Assembly (NCBI RefSeq): GCF_022870885.1
Contig: NZ_CP091509.1
Coordinates: 868,001 to 932,000, forward strand
Source: Neisseria dumasiana
GTDB lineage: Bacteria; Pseudomonadota; Gammaproteobacteria; Burkholderiales; Neisseriaceae
DNA length: 64,000 nucleotides
Reading direction: 5' to 3'
In this document: positions 55,762 to 64,000 of the stretch, piece by piece
Layout: each line of letters starts with the position of its first letter
Position numbering within the stretch: the first letter of the stretch is position 1
The notes under the pieces: model-generated
The model's database searches: none
What the model was told of the DNA's origin: nothing
The model's input: the letters and a program-made list of their open reading frames with translations, nothing else
Translations under genes and position numbers: made by a program

Positions 55762-57363
55762 TTATTTACCGCAAGAAACGAAGTGACGCACTTGCGGCGG
55801 TGTTTCGCCTTGGTGGAAGCGTTTTACTGCGTTTTGCAGGTCGGCGTCGGTTTTGGAAACGCGTTTGTGCTGGCGCAGGTGTTCCGCCCACGATTCGACC
55901 AAGAACCATTCGAGCATAATGGAAGGATCGGCAGTGTCTTCGCTCACGCCCCATTGGTAGGCTCCGTCGCGACGGCGTTCGGCCGAAAGCGCGGTAATGG
56001 CTCGGATAAACGCTTCGCGGTCTTCGGGGCGGATGCGGTATTCGATTTGAATCAGCACCGGCCCGCGGTCGTTGGCAGGGCGGGATACGGTGAGCGGTTC
56101 GGGCCAATGGTTAGACGGGCTTAAGTCGTTTTCGCCTTGCGGCAGTTTGATGCGGTGCGCTACCAATGCGGAAACCACCAATGCCGCCGCACCTGCAAGC
56201 AAGGTCAAGGGGATACCGATAAGGCTGGCAACGCTGCCCCATAACAAGCTGCCGGCAGTCATGGCGCCGTTGAATACGGTGAGGTAAACGGCCAATGAGC
56301 GGCCGCGCACCCAGTTGGGCAGAATGCTTTGCGCCACGCCGTTGAGTGTGGTTAAAGCGGTAATCCACGACGCGCCGAGCAACAGCAATACCACCACTGC
56401 CAACCATTTGGGCGGTGCGGCGGCCAAAACGGCCATCACGGCAGCGGTTACGCCTGCGGCCAAAAGCAGTAAGCCGTCGGCACTCAAGCGGCTGTGCAAG
56501 CGCGGCATAATCACGGCGCCGATAATCGCGCCTGCGCCTACCGCACCCAGCAAGATGCCGTAAAAGCCCGCGCTACCGTTGAGAAGTTGTCGTGCCACCA
56601 AAGGCAGCAAAGCCCAAACCGAGCTGGCGATGGCGAAGAAGACAAAGGCACGCAGCAAAACGATGTGCAGCTCGCGGCTGGCGCGCACATAGCGCAATCC
56701 GGCACGGAATGCCCCGCCGAATTGTTCGGAAAGCTCGTCGCGCTGGGTTTTGGGGCGTTTCCACCACAGCAATGCGCTGATCACAAACACATAGCTCAGC
56801 ACGTCGGCACCGTAGGCGAAAGCCGCGCCCGCTCCGGCCAAAATCAAGCCGCCGAGTGCGGGGCCGATGGCGCGGGCAATGTTTACGCCGAGAGAGTTCA
56901 AAGCTACGGCATTTTTCAAATCTCTTTTATCGACCAGTTCCGGTACGATGGCCTGCCAAGTCGGCCCCATCAGTGCGGCACCGATACCGCCGAGGAAGGT
57001 AAGCGCAATCAGCGAGGCAACCGACTGCATACCGCTTGCCGAGAGCAGCATCAGTCCGGCGCTGACACCGGCGAGCAGAATCTGAATGCCGATTAAGAAT
57101 TTGCGGCGGTCGAGAATATCGGAAAGCACGCCGGCGGGAATGGCAAGCAGAAACACCGGCAGAGTGGCGGCGGCTTGCACCATGGCAACGGCGGCAGGCG
57201 AAGGCGATAAATCGGTCATCAGCCACGAGCTGGCAACATCGCGGATAAAGCTGCCGGTGTTGCCTAAGATGGTGGCTATCCATAACACGACAAACAAAGT
57301 TTGCCGCAACGGGGCGAAGCTGCTGCCGGAAGTTTCGGCGGCAGACGAGCGGTGTTGGGTCAT
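55762..57363 (-). CDS. MFS transporter with C-terminal soluble domain (MFS_3 family)
   Basis: A 533-residue protein. Residues about 20-415 hold twelve hydrophobic helices of an MFS exporter of the MFS_3/EntS-like group (GSFIRDVASSWLMTDLSPSP, loop DRRKFLIG). About 120 extra C-terminal residues (VLIQIEYRIRPEDREAFIRAI...AYQWGVSEDTADPSIMLEWFLVESWAEHLRQHKRV) resemble an antibiotic-biosynthesis-monooxygenase (ABM) ferredoxin-like fold, a combination I recall in this family. The transported compound is unknown. Confidence 0.83.
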   Translation of the reverse strand: MTQHRSSAAETSGSSFAPLRQTLFVVLWIATILGNTGSFIRDVASSWLMTDLSPSPAAVAMVQAAATLPVFLLAIPAGVLSDILDRRKFLIGIQILLAGVSAGLMLLSASGMQSVASLIALTFLGGIGAALMGPTWQAIVPELVDKRDLKNAVALNSLGVNIARAIGPALGGLILAGAGAAFAYGADVLSYVFVISALLWWKRPKTQRDELSEQFGGAFRAGLRYVRASRELHIVLLRAFVFFAIASSVWALLPLVARQLLNGSAGFYGILLGAVGAGAIIGAVIMPRLHSRLSADGLLLLAAGVTAAVMAVLAAAPPKWLAVVVLLLLGASWITALTTLNGVAQSILPNWVRGRSLAVYLTVFNGAMTAGSLLWGSVASLIGIPLTLLAGAAALVVSALVAHRIKLPQGENDLSPSNHWPEPLTVSRPANDRGPVLIQIEYRIRPEDREAFIRAITALSAERRRDGAYQWGVSEDTADPSIMLEWFLVESWAEHLRQHKRVSKTDADLQNAVKRFHQGETPPQVRHFVSCGK

Positions 57364-57722
57364 ATATGTTGTTCCTTTGATTCCGTAATGTGGAAAAGCT
57401 GTTCAGACGGCCTGAGACCTTTGCCGGCTTGCTGTTTATATCGTTAAAGTACTTTAAATCGATTGACTACACATACAATAAAAGATTAGGTAGGCGCTAC
57501 ATTAAGGCTGCTTATCAGTTCCATCGTGGCGGTGTTTTTCGGCACAATCCGCTTGGATAGCATGAGGCCGTCTGAAAAAACAAACATCGTGTGTGCACGG
57601 CTGTACGGCTTTGTGCGGTGCAAGGATAAAAGCACAAACCGGCCCGCTCGGTTCATGAAGCGGGATGTTGTGCCTGAATCCTGCGCGGTTTCCGGCAGCA
57701 GGCTGCCGTGCGGTTTTACCGA
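57364..57722. other. Gap of 359 bases between the MFS and pirin genes
   Basis: No gene supported. It contains TTCAGACGGCCT followed directly by GAGACCTTTGC (57414-57424), the left end of the MITE family without its body. It also has a sequence like a Correia end (AATCGATTGACTACA, near 57465) and one DUS near 57563. A 66-codon frame at 57526-57726 lacks a ribosome site. Confidence 0.6.
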
Positions 57723-58622
57723 TTAGCGCAAATGGTCGGGCGCTTCCGGAGAAGGCAGACGGCTGAGTTTGCTGCCGGATAAATCGATATCTCCGAAACG
57801 CGGGTGGCCGCTGTTCCAATCGGCAACGGCACGGCGGAGCGAATCGGGGTTGTCGGCTACGAAATTCCACCAAAACAGGGTCGGGTGCGGCAAAGGTTCG
57901 CCGCCAAGCAGCATGATGTGTGTTCCTGCTTCGGCCTGAATGCGGATAATGCCGTCTGCATTGCCGTTGGTGAATACCATCATTTCATCGGCGGTCGCGC
58001 GTAAGCCGTCGGCTTCTACGCTGCCGGCGAGTACGAGGATGCCGTATTCCCAGCCTGAGTGGGCGGGTATTTCCAAAGTACGGGCCGTCTGAAAACGGAT
58101 ATCCACACCGACCAGCGGGCTGAATTGTTTGGTCGGCGCAGTATGGCCGCCGTAGCTGCCGATGGTTAAGATGTAATCGACACCGTTTTCGTGCCATTCG
58201 GGCAGTTCGGGATAGTGTTGGAAATCAGGTTCGATTTCCTGATGGGTCGGCAAGGCAATCCACAATTGAACGGCATGCAGGGTGTTGATGCCTTCAGGGG
58301 TTTGCTCGGTATGGCTGATGCCGCGCGTGTCGCCCGTGCCGGCAGTCATCAAGTTGACCTGCTTGGGGCGGATCAATTGGCGGTAGCCGAGGCTGTCTTG
58401 ATGCCACACTTCGCCTTCCAGCATCCAAGTGAAGGTTTGCAGATTGGTGTGCGGGTGCGCGCCGACCTGCATACCGTCTTCGCCCGCACCGAATTCGGCG
58501 GGGCCGGCATGGTCGAGAAAACACCATGCGCCGATGGTACGGCGTTTGCCTTGCGGCAACAGGCGAGCAACAGGAATACCGCCGACATCTTTGATTTTGG
58601 CAGGAAGTTTTTCTGTGTTCAT
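57723..58622 (-). CDS. Pirin-family protein
   Basis: A 299-residue bicupin. The N-terminal cupin has the pirin metal motif GAHPHTNLQTFTWMLEGEVWHQDS (His, His, Glu), with TAGTGDTRGISHTEQ nearby, and a C-terminal cupin (about 180-270) lacks obvious ligands. Bacterial pirins act as redox or quercetinase-like proteins and transcription cofactors; the function here is unknown. A DUS inside encodes RFQTART. It is the first of two pirins in this 6-kb block. Only the upper cupin appears active. Confidence 0.87.
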   Translation of the reverse strand: MNTEKLPAKIKDVGGIPVARLLPQGKRRTIGAWCFLDHAGPAEFGAGEDGMQVGAHPHTNLQTFTWMLEGEVWHQDSLGYRQLIRPKQVNLMTAGTGDTRGISHTEQTPEGINTLHAVQLWIALPTHQEIEPDFQHYPELPEWHENGVDYILTIGSYGGHTAPTKQFSPLVGVDIRFQTARTLEIPAHSGWEYGILVLAGSVEADGLRATADEMMVFTNGNADGIIRIQAEAGTHIMLLGGEPLPHPTLFWWNFVADNPDSLRRAVADWNSGHPRFGDIDLSGSKLSRLPSPEAPDHLR

Positions 58623-58782
58623 ATCAGGGTTCCTTTGTGTGTTTATATCCGGTTGGCACGACAGCTTATAACCAACCGACTATCGTGCTGCGGGGCGCAA
58701 CGTTCAAGCAAGGATTGATGATAAGCCGTTTGCCAAATGCGGTTACGGATACGGAAAGTCATCCGTATCCGTTCGGGCGTTT

Positions 58783-60675
58783 TCAGACGGCCCAGCACGA
58801 GCAGCCGAGTGCGCCGAAGAAACCTTGCAGGTCTGAAACGGGCGCCGACGATGCCCATGCGCGGGCATGATCGTGGCCATGCAGACCGCACGCGCTGGCG
58901 CAACTGCATGAAGCGATGGCTTGTTGGCGCAGCGGTGCGAGCGAGTTTTTACCGGCACCTTCGGGGTCGCCCCATGCGCCGTAGCCGCGGTATTTGTGTA
59001 CCGGCGACCAATCGGGCATGGCAGGCGGCGGCGGGGTGTCCAAATCAGCGAAGCTGCCTGCGCCGTAAACGACACGGCCGCCCACCACGGTCAGATCCGA
59101 GGTCAGGAACGGAATTTCGTCTTCCGGCACGCTGAAAAAGTCTTTGCTCGGCACCATCATGTCGGCCAAATGGCCTACTTCGATGCGGCCGCGCTTGCCG
59201 ACTTCGTTGGAGAACCATGCCACATTTTCCGTCCACATGCGCAAAGCGGTTTCGCGGTCGAGCAAATTGGCTTGAGGATAGAGTTTCATACCGCCGACGG
59301 TTTTGCCGCTGATCAGCCAGGACAAGGATACCCACGGGTTGTAGGAGGCCACACGGGTGGCATCGGTACCGGCCGATACTTTCACGCCGCTTTCGAGAAT
59401 GCGTTTCACCGGAGGCGTGTTGGCCGCGGCAGCCGTACCGTAGCGCTCGGCAAAGTATTCGCCTTGATAGGCCATGCGGTGCTGCACGGCGATACCGCCG
59501 CCCAGCTCGGCAATGCGGTCGATGGATTTTTGCGACACGGTTTCGGCATGGTCGAAGAACCAGTTGATGCCTTCCAGCGGAATATCGCGGTTAACCTTTT
59601 CAAATACATCCAAGGCGCGGGTAATGGTTTCGTCATAAGTCGCGTGCATACGCCACGGCCATTTGTTTTGCGCCAAAATGCGTACCACTTCTTCCAATTC
59701 GCCTTCCATTTCAGGCGGCATCTCGGGGCGGGGCTGGCGGAAATCTTCAAAGTCGGCGGCAGAAAACACCAACATCTCGCCAGCACCGTTGTGGCGGAAA
59801 TAATCGTCGCCCTGTTTATAGGTAACCGAAGAAGTCCATTTGAGGAAGTCTTCTTTTTCCTCTTTCGGTTTCTGCGTGAAGAGGTTATAGGCGATGCGTA
59901 CGGTGAGTTGGTTTTCTTCGGCCAGCTTGCGGATCACTTCGTAATCGTCGGGATAATTTTGGAAACCGCCGCCGGCATCAATCACACCGGTTACGCCCAA
60001 ACGGTTCAGCTCGCGCATGAAATGGCGGGTGGAGTTGACTTGGTAATCAAACGGCAGTTTGGGACCTTTTGCCAAAGTCGAATACAGAATCATGGCATTC
60101 GGTTTGGCCAGCAGCAGGCCGGTGGGGTTGCCTTTCGAATCGCGTTTGATTTCGCCTCCGGGCGGTTCGGGGGTGTCTTTGGTGTAGCCGACGGCGCGTA
60201 ATGCGGCTGCATTGAGTAAAGCACGGTCGTATAAATGCAGGATGAACACCGGCGTATCAGGCGCAACGGCATTGATTTCTTCAATGGTGGGCAGGCGTTT
60301 TTCGATGAATTGGTGCTCGGTAAAACCGCCGACTACGCGAACCCATTGCGGCGCAGGAGTAATATCGACTTGCGCTTTCAGCATGGCCATGGCATCGGCC
60401 AGCGAACGCACGCCGTCCCAACGCAGTTCCATGTTGTAATTGAGGCCGCCGCGGATGATATGGGTGTGGTTGTCGAAAAGGCCGGGTAAAACGCTGCGGC
60501 CTTGCAGGTCGATGCGGCGGGTATTTTCGCCCGCCATCGCTAAAATTTCGCTGTTGCTGCCGACTGCGGCAAATTTTCCGTCGGCAACGGCAACGGCTTG
60601 GGCAACCGGCTTGGAGCGGTCTAAAGTCGTAAATTCGCCGTTATAGAAAATTGTGTCGATTTGTGTCGTCATCAT
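58783..60675 (-). CDS. YtcJ-type amidohydrolase with Cys-rich tail
   Basis: A 630-residue metal-dependent hydrolase of the amidohydrolase superfamily (amidohydrolase_3, YtcJ-like). Metal motif LPGLFDNHTHIIRGG near residue 67; later DHAE (FFDHAETVS) and SAGTDATRVASYNPW contribute the remaining ligands. The last about 45 residues form an unusual Cys/His-rich tail CSCASACGLHGHDH...LGCSCWAV. The substrate is unknown. AAGGAG lies within the end of the XapX gene upstream, so the two are translated together; two ATG codons (60675, 60672) are possible starts. Confidence 0.85.
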   Translation of the reverse strand: MMTTQIDTIFYNGEFTTLDRSKPVAQAVAVADGKFAAVGSNSEILAMAGENTRRIDLQGRSVLPGLFDNHTHIIRGGLNYNMELRWDGVRSLADAMAMLKAQVDITPAPQWVRVVGGFTEHQFIEKRLPTIEEINAVAPDTPVFILHLYDRALLNAAALRAVGYTKDTPEPPGGEIKRDSKGNPTGLLLAKPNAMILYSTLAKGPKLPFDYQVNSTRHFMRELNRLGVTGVIDAGGGFQNYPDDYEVIRKLAEENQLTVRIAYNLFTQKPKEEKEDFLKWTSSVTYKQGDDYFRHNGAGEMLVFSAADFEDFRQPRPEMPPEMEGELEEVVRILAQNKWPWRMHATYDETITRALDVFEKVNRDIPLEGINWFFDHAETVSQKSIDRIAELGGGIAVQHRMAYQGEYFAERYGTAAAANTPPVKRILESGVKVSAGTDATRVASYNPWVSLSWLISGKTVGGMKLYPQANLLDRETALRMWTENVAWFSNEVGKRGRIEVGHLADMMVPSKDFFSVPEDEIPFLTSDLTVVGGRVVYGAGSFADLDTPPPPAMPDWSPVHKYRGYGAWGDPEGAGKNSLAPLRQQAIASCSCASACGLHGHDHARAWASSAPVSDLQGFFGALGCSCWAV

Positions 60676-60897
60676 TTACTCCTTATTGTGATTCTGGTCT
60701 TGTGAGTGTGCGGTTTGGGAGATAGATGTTTGCGGAGAAAAAAATTGTTTGGAGAGCGGAATCATTTGTTCGCCCAACAACATGCCCAAAAGTCCCAGCA
60801 AGGCCACTACGGGCGGCGCGGGAGAGCGTACATTAAGCAGGTAGTAAACCACACCAACCAATATTCCGGCTCCGAAAGAAAACACATACAACTTCAT
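60676..60897 (-). CDS. XapX-domain (DUF1427) membrane protein
   Basis: A 73-residue protein of the XapX/DUF1427 type: two membrane helices (about 4-20 and 31-47), with LLNVRSPAPPVVALLGLLGMLLGEQ as the recognisable core, and a polar tail. Function unknown; in other Proteobacteria it accompanies similar amidohydrolases. Its stop codon directly abuts the amidohydrolase start, so they form one operon. Confidence 0.82.
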   Translation of the reverse strand: MKLYVFSFGAGILVGVVYYLLNVRSPAPPVVALLGLLGMLLGEQMIPLSKQFFSPQTSISQTAHSQDQNHNKE

Positions 60898-60983
60898 AAA
60901 TATCTCTTAATGGGCAGATTAAACAGCAAAGGTGTGATTTTGATGCAAACCACACCTTCGCATTAACAACAGTAAATCAGGGT

Positions 60984-61667
60984 TTACTTAGCAGGGTTAG
61001 GGCCGATGCGTTCGCCGTGTTGCACGCGCTCGGGCGCTTTGTGAACCATAGTGTAGGCGTAATCCACACCCATGCCGTATGCACCGGAATGTTCTTTTAC
61101 GATATCCAATACGGCATCGTAGGTTTCTTTACGGGCCCAGTCACGTTGCCATTCGAGCAAAACTTGTTGCCAAGTTACTGGAATAATGCCTGCTTGAATC
61201 ATGCGTTGCATAGCGTATTCGTGCGCTTCTACCGTTGTGCCGCCAGATGCATCTGCCACCATGTAGATATCATAGTTGCCTTCGGCAGCAGCAGCCAGAG
61301 CAAAGCCCAAGTTACATACTTCTGTCCACAAGCCAGCTACGATAACTTTTTTACGGCCGTTTGCAGCCAAAGCATCACGCACGTTTTGGTCGTCCCAAGA
61401 GTTCATTGAAGTGCGCTCGAGAATTTTGTTCTCGGGGAATACGCTCAACAATTCAGGGTAAGTGTGGCCGGAGAAGCCTTCGGTTTCAACAGTGGTGATG
61501 ATGGTGGGGATGTTGAATACTTTGGCTGATTTGGCCAATGCAACCACGTTGTTTTTCAGGGTTTGGCGGTCGATAGATTGTACGCCGAAGGCCATTTGCG
61601 GCTGGTGGTCGATGAAAATCAGCTGGCTGTTTTCAGGGGTTAACAAGTCTAAAAATTTGTTTGACAT
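60984..61667 (-). CDS. Isochorismatase-like cysteine hydrolase (YcaC type)
   Basis: A 227-residue cysteine hydrolase. Catalytic triad candidates: Asp20 in FIDHQPQM, Lys near 109-110 in GRKKVIVAG, and Cys118 in LWTEVCNLGFA. The C-terminal DYAYTMVHKAPERVQHGERIGPNPAK is typical of YcaC-like hydrolases of unknown substrate. It does not look like a nicotinamidase or an enterobactin-type isochorismatase. It lies in a co-directional block with nitroreductase and pirin genes. Confidence 0.87.
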   Translation of the reverse strand: MSNKFLDLLTPENSQLIFIDHQPQMAFGVQSIDRQTLKNNVVALAKSAKVFNIPTIITTVETEGFSGHTYPELLSVFPENKILERTSMNSWDDQNVRDALAANGRKKVIVAGLWTEVCNLGFALAAAAEGNYDIYMVADASGGTTVEAHEYAMQRMIQAGIIPVTWQQVLLEWQRDWARKETYDAVLDIVKEHSGAYGMGVDYAYTMVHKAPERVQHGERIGPNPAK

Positions 61668-61797
61668 GACGATTCTCCATGTGTCGTTAAAAGAATTTTA
61701 AGGCAATAAAAAAGCGGCAGATTCCAGGTTTTGGGCCTGTCTGAATTTGCCGCGTTATTGCACGGTGTATTCAGGCTGTGGTTCAGCCTGAAAATAA

Positions 61798-62406
61798 TTA
61801 CAGGCCGTAAACTTTCAGGCGGTCTTCTACGGGAGCAAAAGATTTATCGCCTGCAGGCTCGGTGATGCCGCCGAATACGAGCTGGGCGCTCATTTTCCAG
61901 TTGGCCGGCAGATTCCATGTTTTAGCCACCTCGGCATCAATGATCGGGGTGTAGTGTTGCAGGTTGGCACCTACGTTTACCGCAGCCAGGGCAGTCCAAA
62001 TAGCGTATTGGCTCATGGCATCGCTGTGACCTGCCCATACGGGGAAACCGGCGGCATAAGCAGGGAACTGCTCTTGCAGGCCTTTAACAACATTTTCATC
62101 TTCAAAGAACAACACGCTGCCGGCAGCCGCTTTAAACATGTTCAGTTTGTCTTCGGTAGCTTGGAAGTTTTCGGCAGGAACGATTTTGCGCAGTTCGGCA
62201 ATGGTGATGTCCCACAGTTTTTCATGCTCGGCGCCGAACAATACAACGAAACGGGTTGATTGCGAGTTGAACGCAGACGGTGTGTGTTTTACAGCGTGCT
62301 CAACGATTTTTACTACTTCTTCTTTGTTTACGGGCAGATTTTTGTTCAGCGCGTAAACAGAACGGCGGTTCTCAGCAGCTTGCTGCAAAGTTTGTACAAC
62401 AGACAT
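61798..62406 (-). CDS. Nitroreductase-family protein
   Basis: A 202-residue FMN-dependent oxidoreductase. RRSVYALNK near residue 15 and HTPSAFNSQSTRFVVL (about 42-57) are the FMN-contact motifs; the C-terminal PVEDRLKVYGL is common in the HB1/YdfN-like subgroup. The start at 62406 (MSVVQTLQQAAENRRS) is preferred over a longer frame that adds a hydrophobic extension without a ribosome site. Reduction of nitro compounds or quinones is likely. It is flanked by pirin and YcaC-type genes. Confidence 0.87.
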   Translation of the reverse strand: MSVVQTLQQAAENRRSVYALNKNLPVNKEEVVKIVEHAVKHTPSAFNSQSTRFVVLFGAEHEKLWDITIAELRKIVPAENFQATEDKLNMFKAAAGSVLFFEDENVVKGLQEQFPAYAAGFPVWAGHSDAMSQYAIWTALAAVNVGANLQHYTPIIDAEVAKTWNLPANWKMSAQLVFGGITEPAGDKSFAPVEDRLKVYGL

Positions 62407-62497
62407 TGTGGTTTCCTTTATTTCAGGTTGGCTAGATGGCTGCCCGAGATTTTTCAGGCAGCTAAAAAGTTTGGATAACATTTTACTCCGATTTCCG

Positions 62498-63235
62498 TTA
62501 GTGTAACTGGTTGATATTGGCTTCTACGTCCATCGGTACGTCCATTAACAGGATTTCCGCATCGCCCAAAGCCTCTACGTCAAAGCCGTCGGTTTCCCAC
62601 AAGCCCAAGCCGTCGCGCTCGCCCAATTCGATACCGCCTACTTTGGCTTTACCTTTAATCACAAACACATACACGCCGTTGCCTTCGCGTTTTACGTCGT
62701 AACGTTTTTGGGTGCCGTCTGAAAAACGTGCCAGCGAGAACCAAGCGTTTTGGTGAATCCACACGCCTGCGTCATCAGCATTGGGAGACAGGATTTGCTG
62801 GAAGTCGTTGGGTTTGGCTTCGTTGGCAATCGTGATTTGCTGATAGCGGGGCGCTACGTTGTTTTTGCGGGGCAACACCCAAATTTGCAGGAATTTCACA
62901 GCTTGGTCGCGGTTGGCGTTCATTTCGCTGTGGGTAACGCCGGTACCGGCCGACATAACCTGCACATCACCGTTTTTGATGATGCTGCCGTTACCCATGC
63001 TGTCGCGGTGGGCCAAATCGCCGCTCAAAGGCACGGAAATGATTTCCATGTCGCGGTGCGGGTGGGTGCCGAAGCCTTGGCCGCCTTCTACAAAATCATC
63101 ATTAATCACACGCAGTACGCCGAAGCCCATGCGCTCGGGGTCGTAATAGTTGGCGAAGCTGAAAGTGTGTGCGCTTTTCAGCCAACCGTGATTGGCAAAG
63201 CCGCGTGAATTAGCCGGATGGTATACAGTTTGCAT
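62498..63235 (-). CDS. Pirin-family protein (YhhW/quercetinase type)
   Basis: A 245-residue bicupin similar to E. coli YhhW. The metal site is in the N-terminal cupin GFGTHPHRDMEIISVPLSGDLAHRDS (His, His, Glu region), with VMSAGTGVTHSEMN completing it. The C-terminal cupin (about 150-240) is degenerate. YhhW shows quercetinase activity in vitro; the physiological role is unclear. It is the most upstream gene of the co-directional block; the 230-base region before it is AT-rich and may hold the promoter. Confidence 0.87.
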   Translation of the reverse strand: MQTVYHPANSRGFANHGWLKSAHTFSFANYYDPERMGFGVLRVINDDFVEGGQGFGTHPHRDMEIISVPLSGDLAHRDSMGNGSIIKNGDVQVMSAGTGVTHSEMNANRDQAVKFLQIWVLPRKNNVAPRYQQITIANEAKPNDFQQILSPNADDAGVWIHQNAWFSLARFSDGTQKRYDVKREGNGVYVFVIKGKAKVGGIELGERDGLGLWETDGFDVEALGDAEILLMDVPMDVEANINQLH

Positions 63236-63467
63236 TTTATCTTTCCTTTAAATTAATTACTATTGTTAATATAACGATTTGCGATGGAGTGAATTATAGG
63301 GGGAAAGTTTGTGGGGAAAAAGACACGAATGATAAATTGATTATCAATCCAGAGTAAACAATAGTTCAAAACATAAGAGGCTGGATAACTGGTGTGAAAA
63401 ATATACTATCCGAAAGAATTAGAAAAGTATTTTTTTGATGAATAGATCTGAATATTGATATTCATTT
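63236..63467 (-). promoter_or_regulatory. AT-rich region upstream of the pirin/nitroreductase block
   Basis: The first 60 bases on the minus strand before the pirin start contain GTTATATTAAC, a small palindrome, and purine-rich AAAGGAAAG as ribosome site. No regulator gene or clear promoter consensus was identified. The rest of the region shows nothing further. Confidence 0.35.
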
Positions 63468-63616
63468 TATGATCAATCAACTTAACTTTTACTGCGGCGT
63501 TGCTGTGCTTGGTTTAAAGAGAACGAATGTGCAAGCTGCTAAGTGGCAACAGAATCGGTTCCGTACTACTTGTATTGTCTGCGGTTTTTCTCCCTTGTAT
63601 TAAAAAAGTTGATTAC
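63468..63616. repeat. Correia-like element, long form (about 149 bp)
   Basis: ATGATCAATCAACTT at the left, AAGTTGATTACA at the right. Internal TTTAAAGAGAACGAATG, AATCGGTTCCGTACTAC and TTGTATTGTCTGCGG match the Correia repeat as I recall it and the complement of 50700-50851. A DUS follows within a few bases. Confidence 0.75.
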
Positions 63617-63789
63617 AAGCCGTCTGAAAAGCTTTTTTAAACGGCGGGTTATCTTTGGTTGAATGAAAAGCACACCAATGTTTGCATTTTTTAAATAAAA
63701 AATGAAAGGGTGTTCGGTGAGGCCGTCTGAAAGCATTGAATTGCATCCGCACCGGGGCGTACTGGTTTCAAACGGCATCAAGGCGGGTT

Positions 63790-64000
63790 TTACAGGTAAA
63801 CGATTTCTCCGCTGCGCCCTTTGCTTTCTTCGCTGCTCCACCAAACAAATTCGGGCATGATGTCTTCGTAGTTTTTGCGCTCGCTGCGGGCTTCGCCGGG
63901 GTGGGTTTTCATGCGTTGGGGCGAGTTGACGGCACCGGGCACGAGCACGTTGGCGCGCAGGTTGGGGAAGCGTTCCCATTCGTCGGCGGCAACTTTGCAC
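63790..64000 (-). CDS. SDR-family oxidoreductase, C-terminal fragment
   Basis: An open minus-strand frame of 69 codons running from the window edge to a TAA at 63790-63792. The translation ADEWERFPNLRANVLVPGAVNSPQRMKTHPGE resembles the region after the catalytic domain of YciK-like short-chain dehydrogenases (VLVPGAVNSP-QR-K-HPGE). The active site is outside the window. A DUS core lies about 55 bases beyond the stop. Confidence 0.65.
   Translation of the reverse strand, partial: CKVAADEWERFPNLRANVLVPGAVNSPQRMKTHPGEARSERKNYEDIMPEFVWWSSEESKGRSGEIVYL

Noticed and set aside
57526..57726. 66-codon plus-strand frame between the MFS and pirin genes
   Set aside because: No ribosome site, contains a DUS and resembles nothing recognisable.
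63566..64000. 144-codon minus-strand frame beginning MQSCRRRMGT
   Set aside because: It overlaps the better-supported SDR frame out of phase and continues through DUS and a Correia-like repeat.

Overview
The window comes from a Neisseria species or a very close relative. Copies of the neisserial DNA uptake sequence (DUS) lie throughout, mostly in the AG dialect (AGGCCGTCTGAA), with a few AT-form copies. Most protein-coding genes read like Neisseria core genes (pepA, lptFG, argH, hemA, rhlE, hisHAF, glmM, lysC, laz-type azurin, lepA-lepB, ruvB). No species is assigned.

Layout. 0-5 kb: a truncated lipoprotein gene, leucyl aminopeptidase, the LPS-export permease pair lptF-lptG and an NAD-dependent epimerase. 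5-15 kb: argH, an unpartnered LytS/AlgZ-type sensor kinase, hemA, nusB, ribH, a DUF2185 protein, a DMT transporter, a Mip-type FKBP lipoprotein and the DEAD-box helicase rhlE. An IS1016-type insertion sequence follows rhlE, with intact ends and an 8-bp target duplication. 15-27 kb: dapC, hisH-hisA-(membrane protein)-hisF, a CreA-like lipoprotein, a TauE-type permease, an NlpE-like lipoprotein, an amidase, hisI, two stand-alone TonB C-terminal-domain proteins, metZ and a DUF2788 protein. 27-39 kb: folP-glmM, a DedA protein, agmatinase, a solitary cysJ, lysC, azurin, ilvA and a PBP5-type carboxypeptidase. 39-44 kb: tRNA-Arg and tRNA-Glu, repeats, then a complete narG with its own terminator and no narHJI beside it, and a cupin. 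44-54 kb: an RsmB-family methyltransferase, an Hsp15-like protein, accA and lepA-lepB. After these comes an AT-rich island (about 50.6-54.1 kb) without a canonical DUS. It encodes a small repeat-containing exported protein, a second small exported protein, a lipoprotein resembling CsgG/HfaB and another lipoprotein. 54-64 kb: ruvB, a small CPHC protein and an MFS transporter with an added C-terminal domain. Then comes a minus-strand redox/detoxification-like block of pirin, amidohydrolase, XapX protein, YcaC-type hydrolase, nitroreductase and a second pirin. The window ends inside an SDR gene.

Small repeats are abundant. (i) DUS inverted pairs lie at many gene ends, where they can act as terminators. 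(ii) A MITE-like family of about 141-145 bp has termini starting GAGACCTTTGC, like those I recall for neisserial IS1106/IS5-type elements. (iii) Correia-like elements occur in a long form (about 150 bp) and a short form (about 65 bp), one short form nested inside a copy of the MITE. (iv) Two related hairpins share a core around GCCCGAGTATGA.

The most promising unfamiliar system is the curli/holdfast-anchor-like module at 51.6-54.1 kb. Its placement, base composition and lack of DUS suggest a transferred or specially evolving surface-fibre locus.
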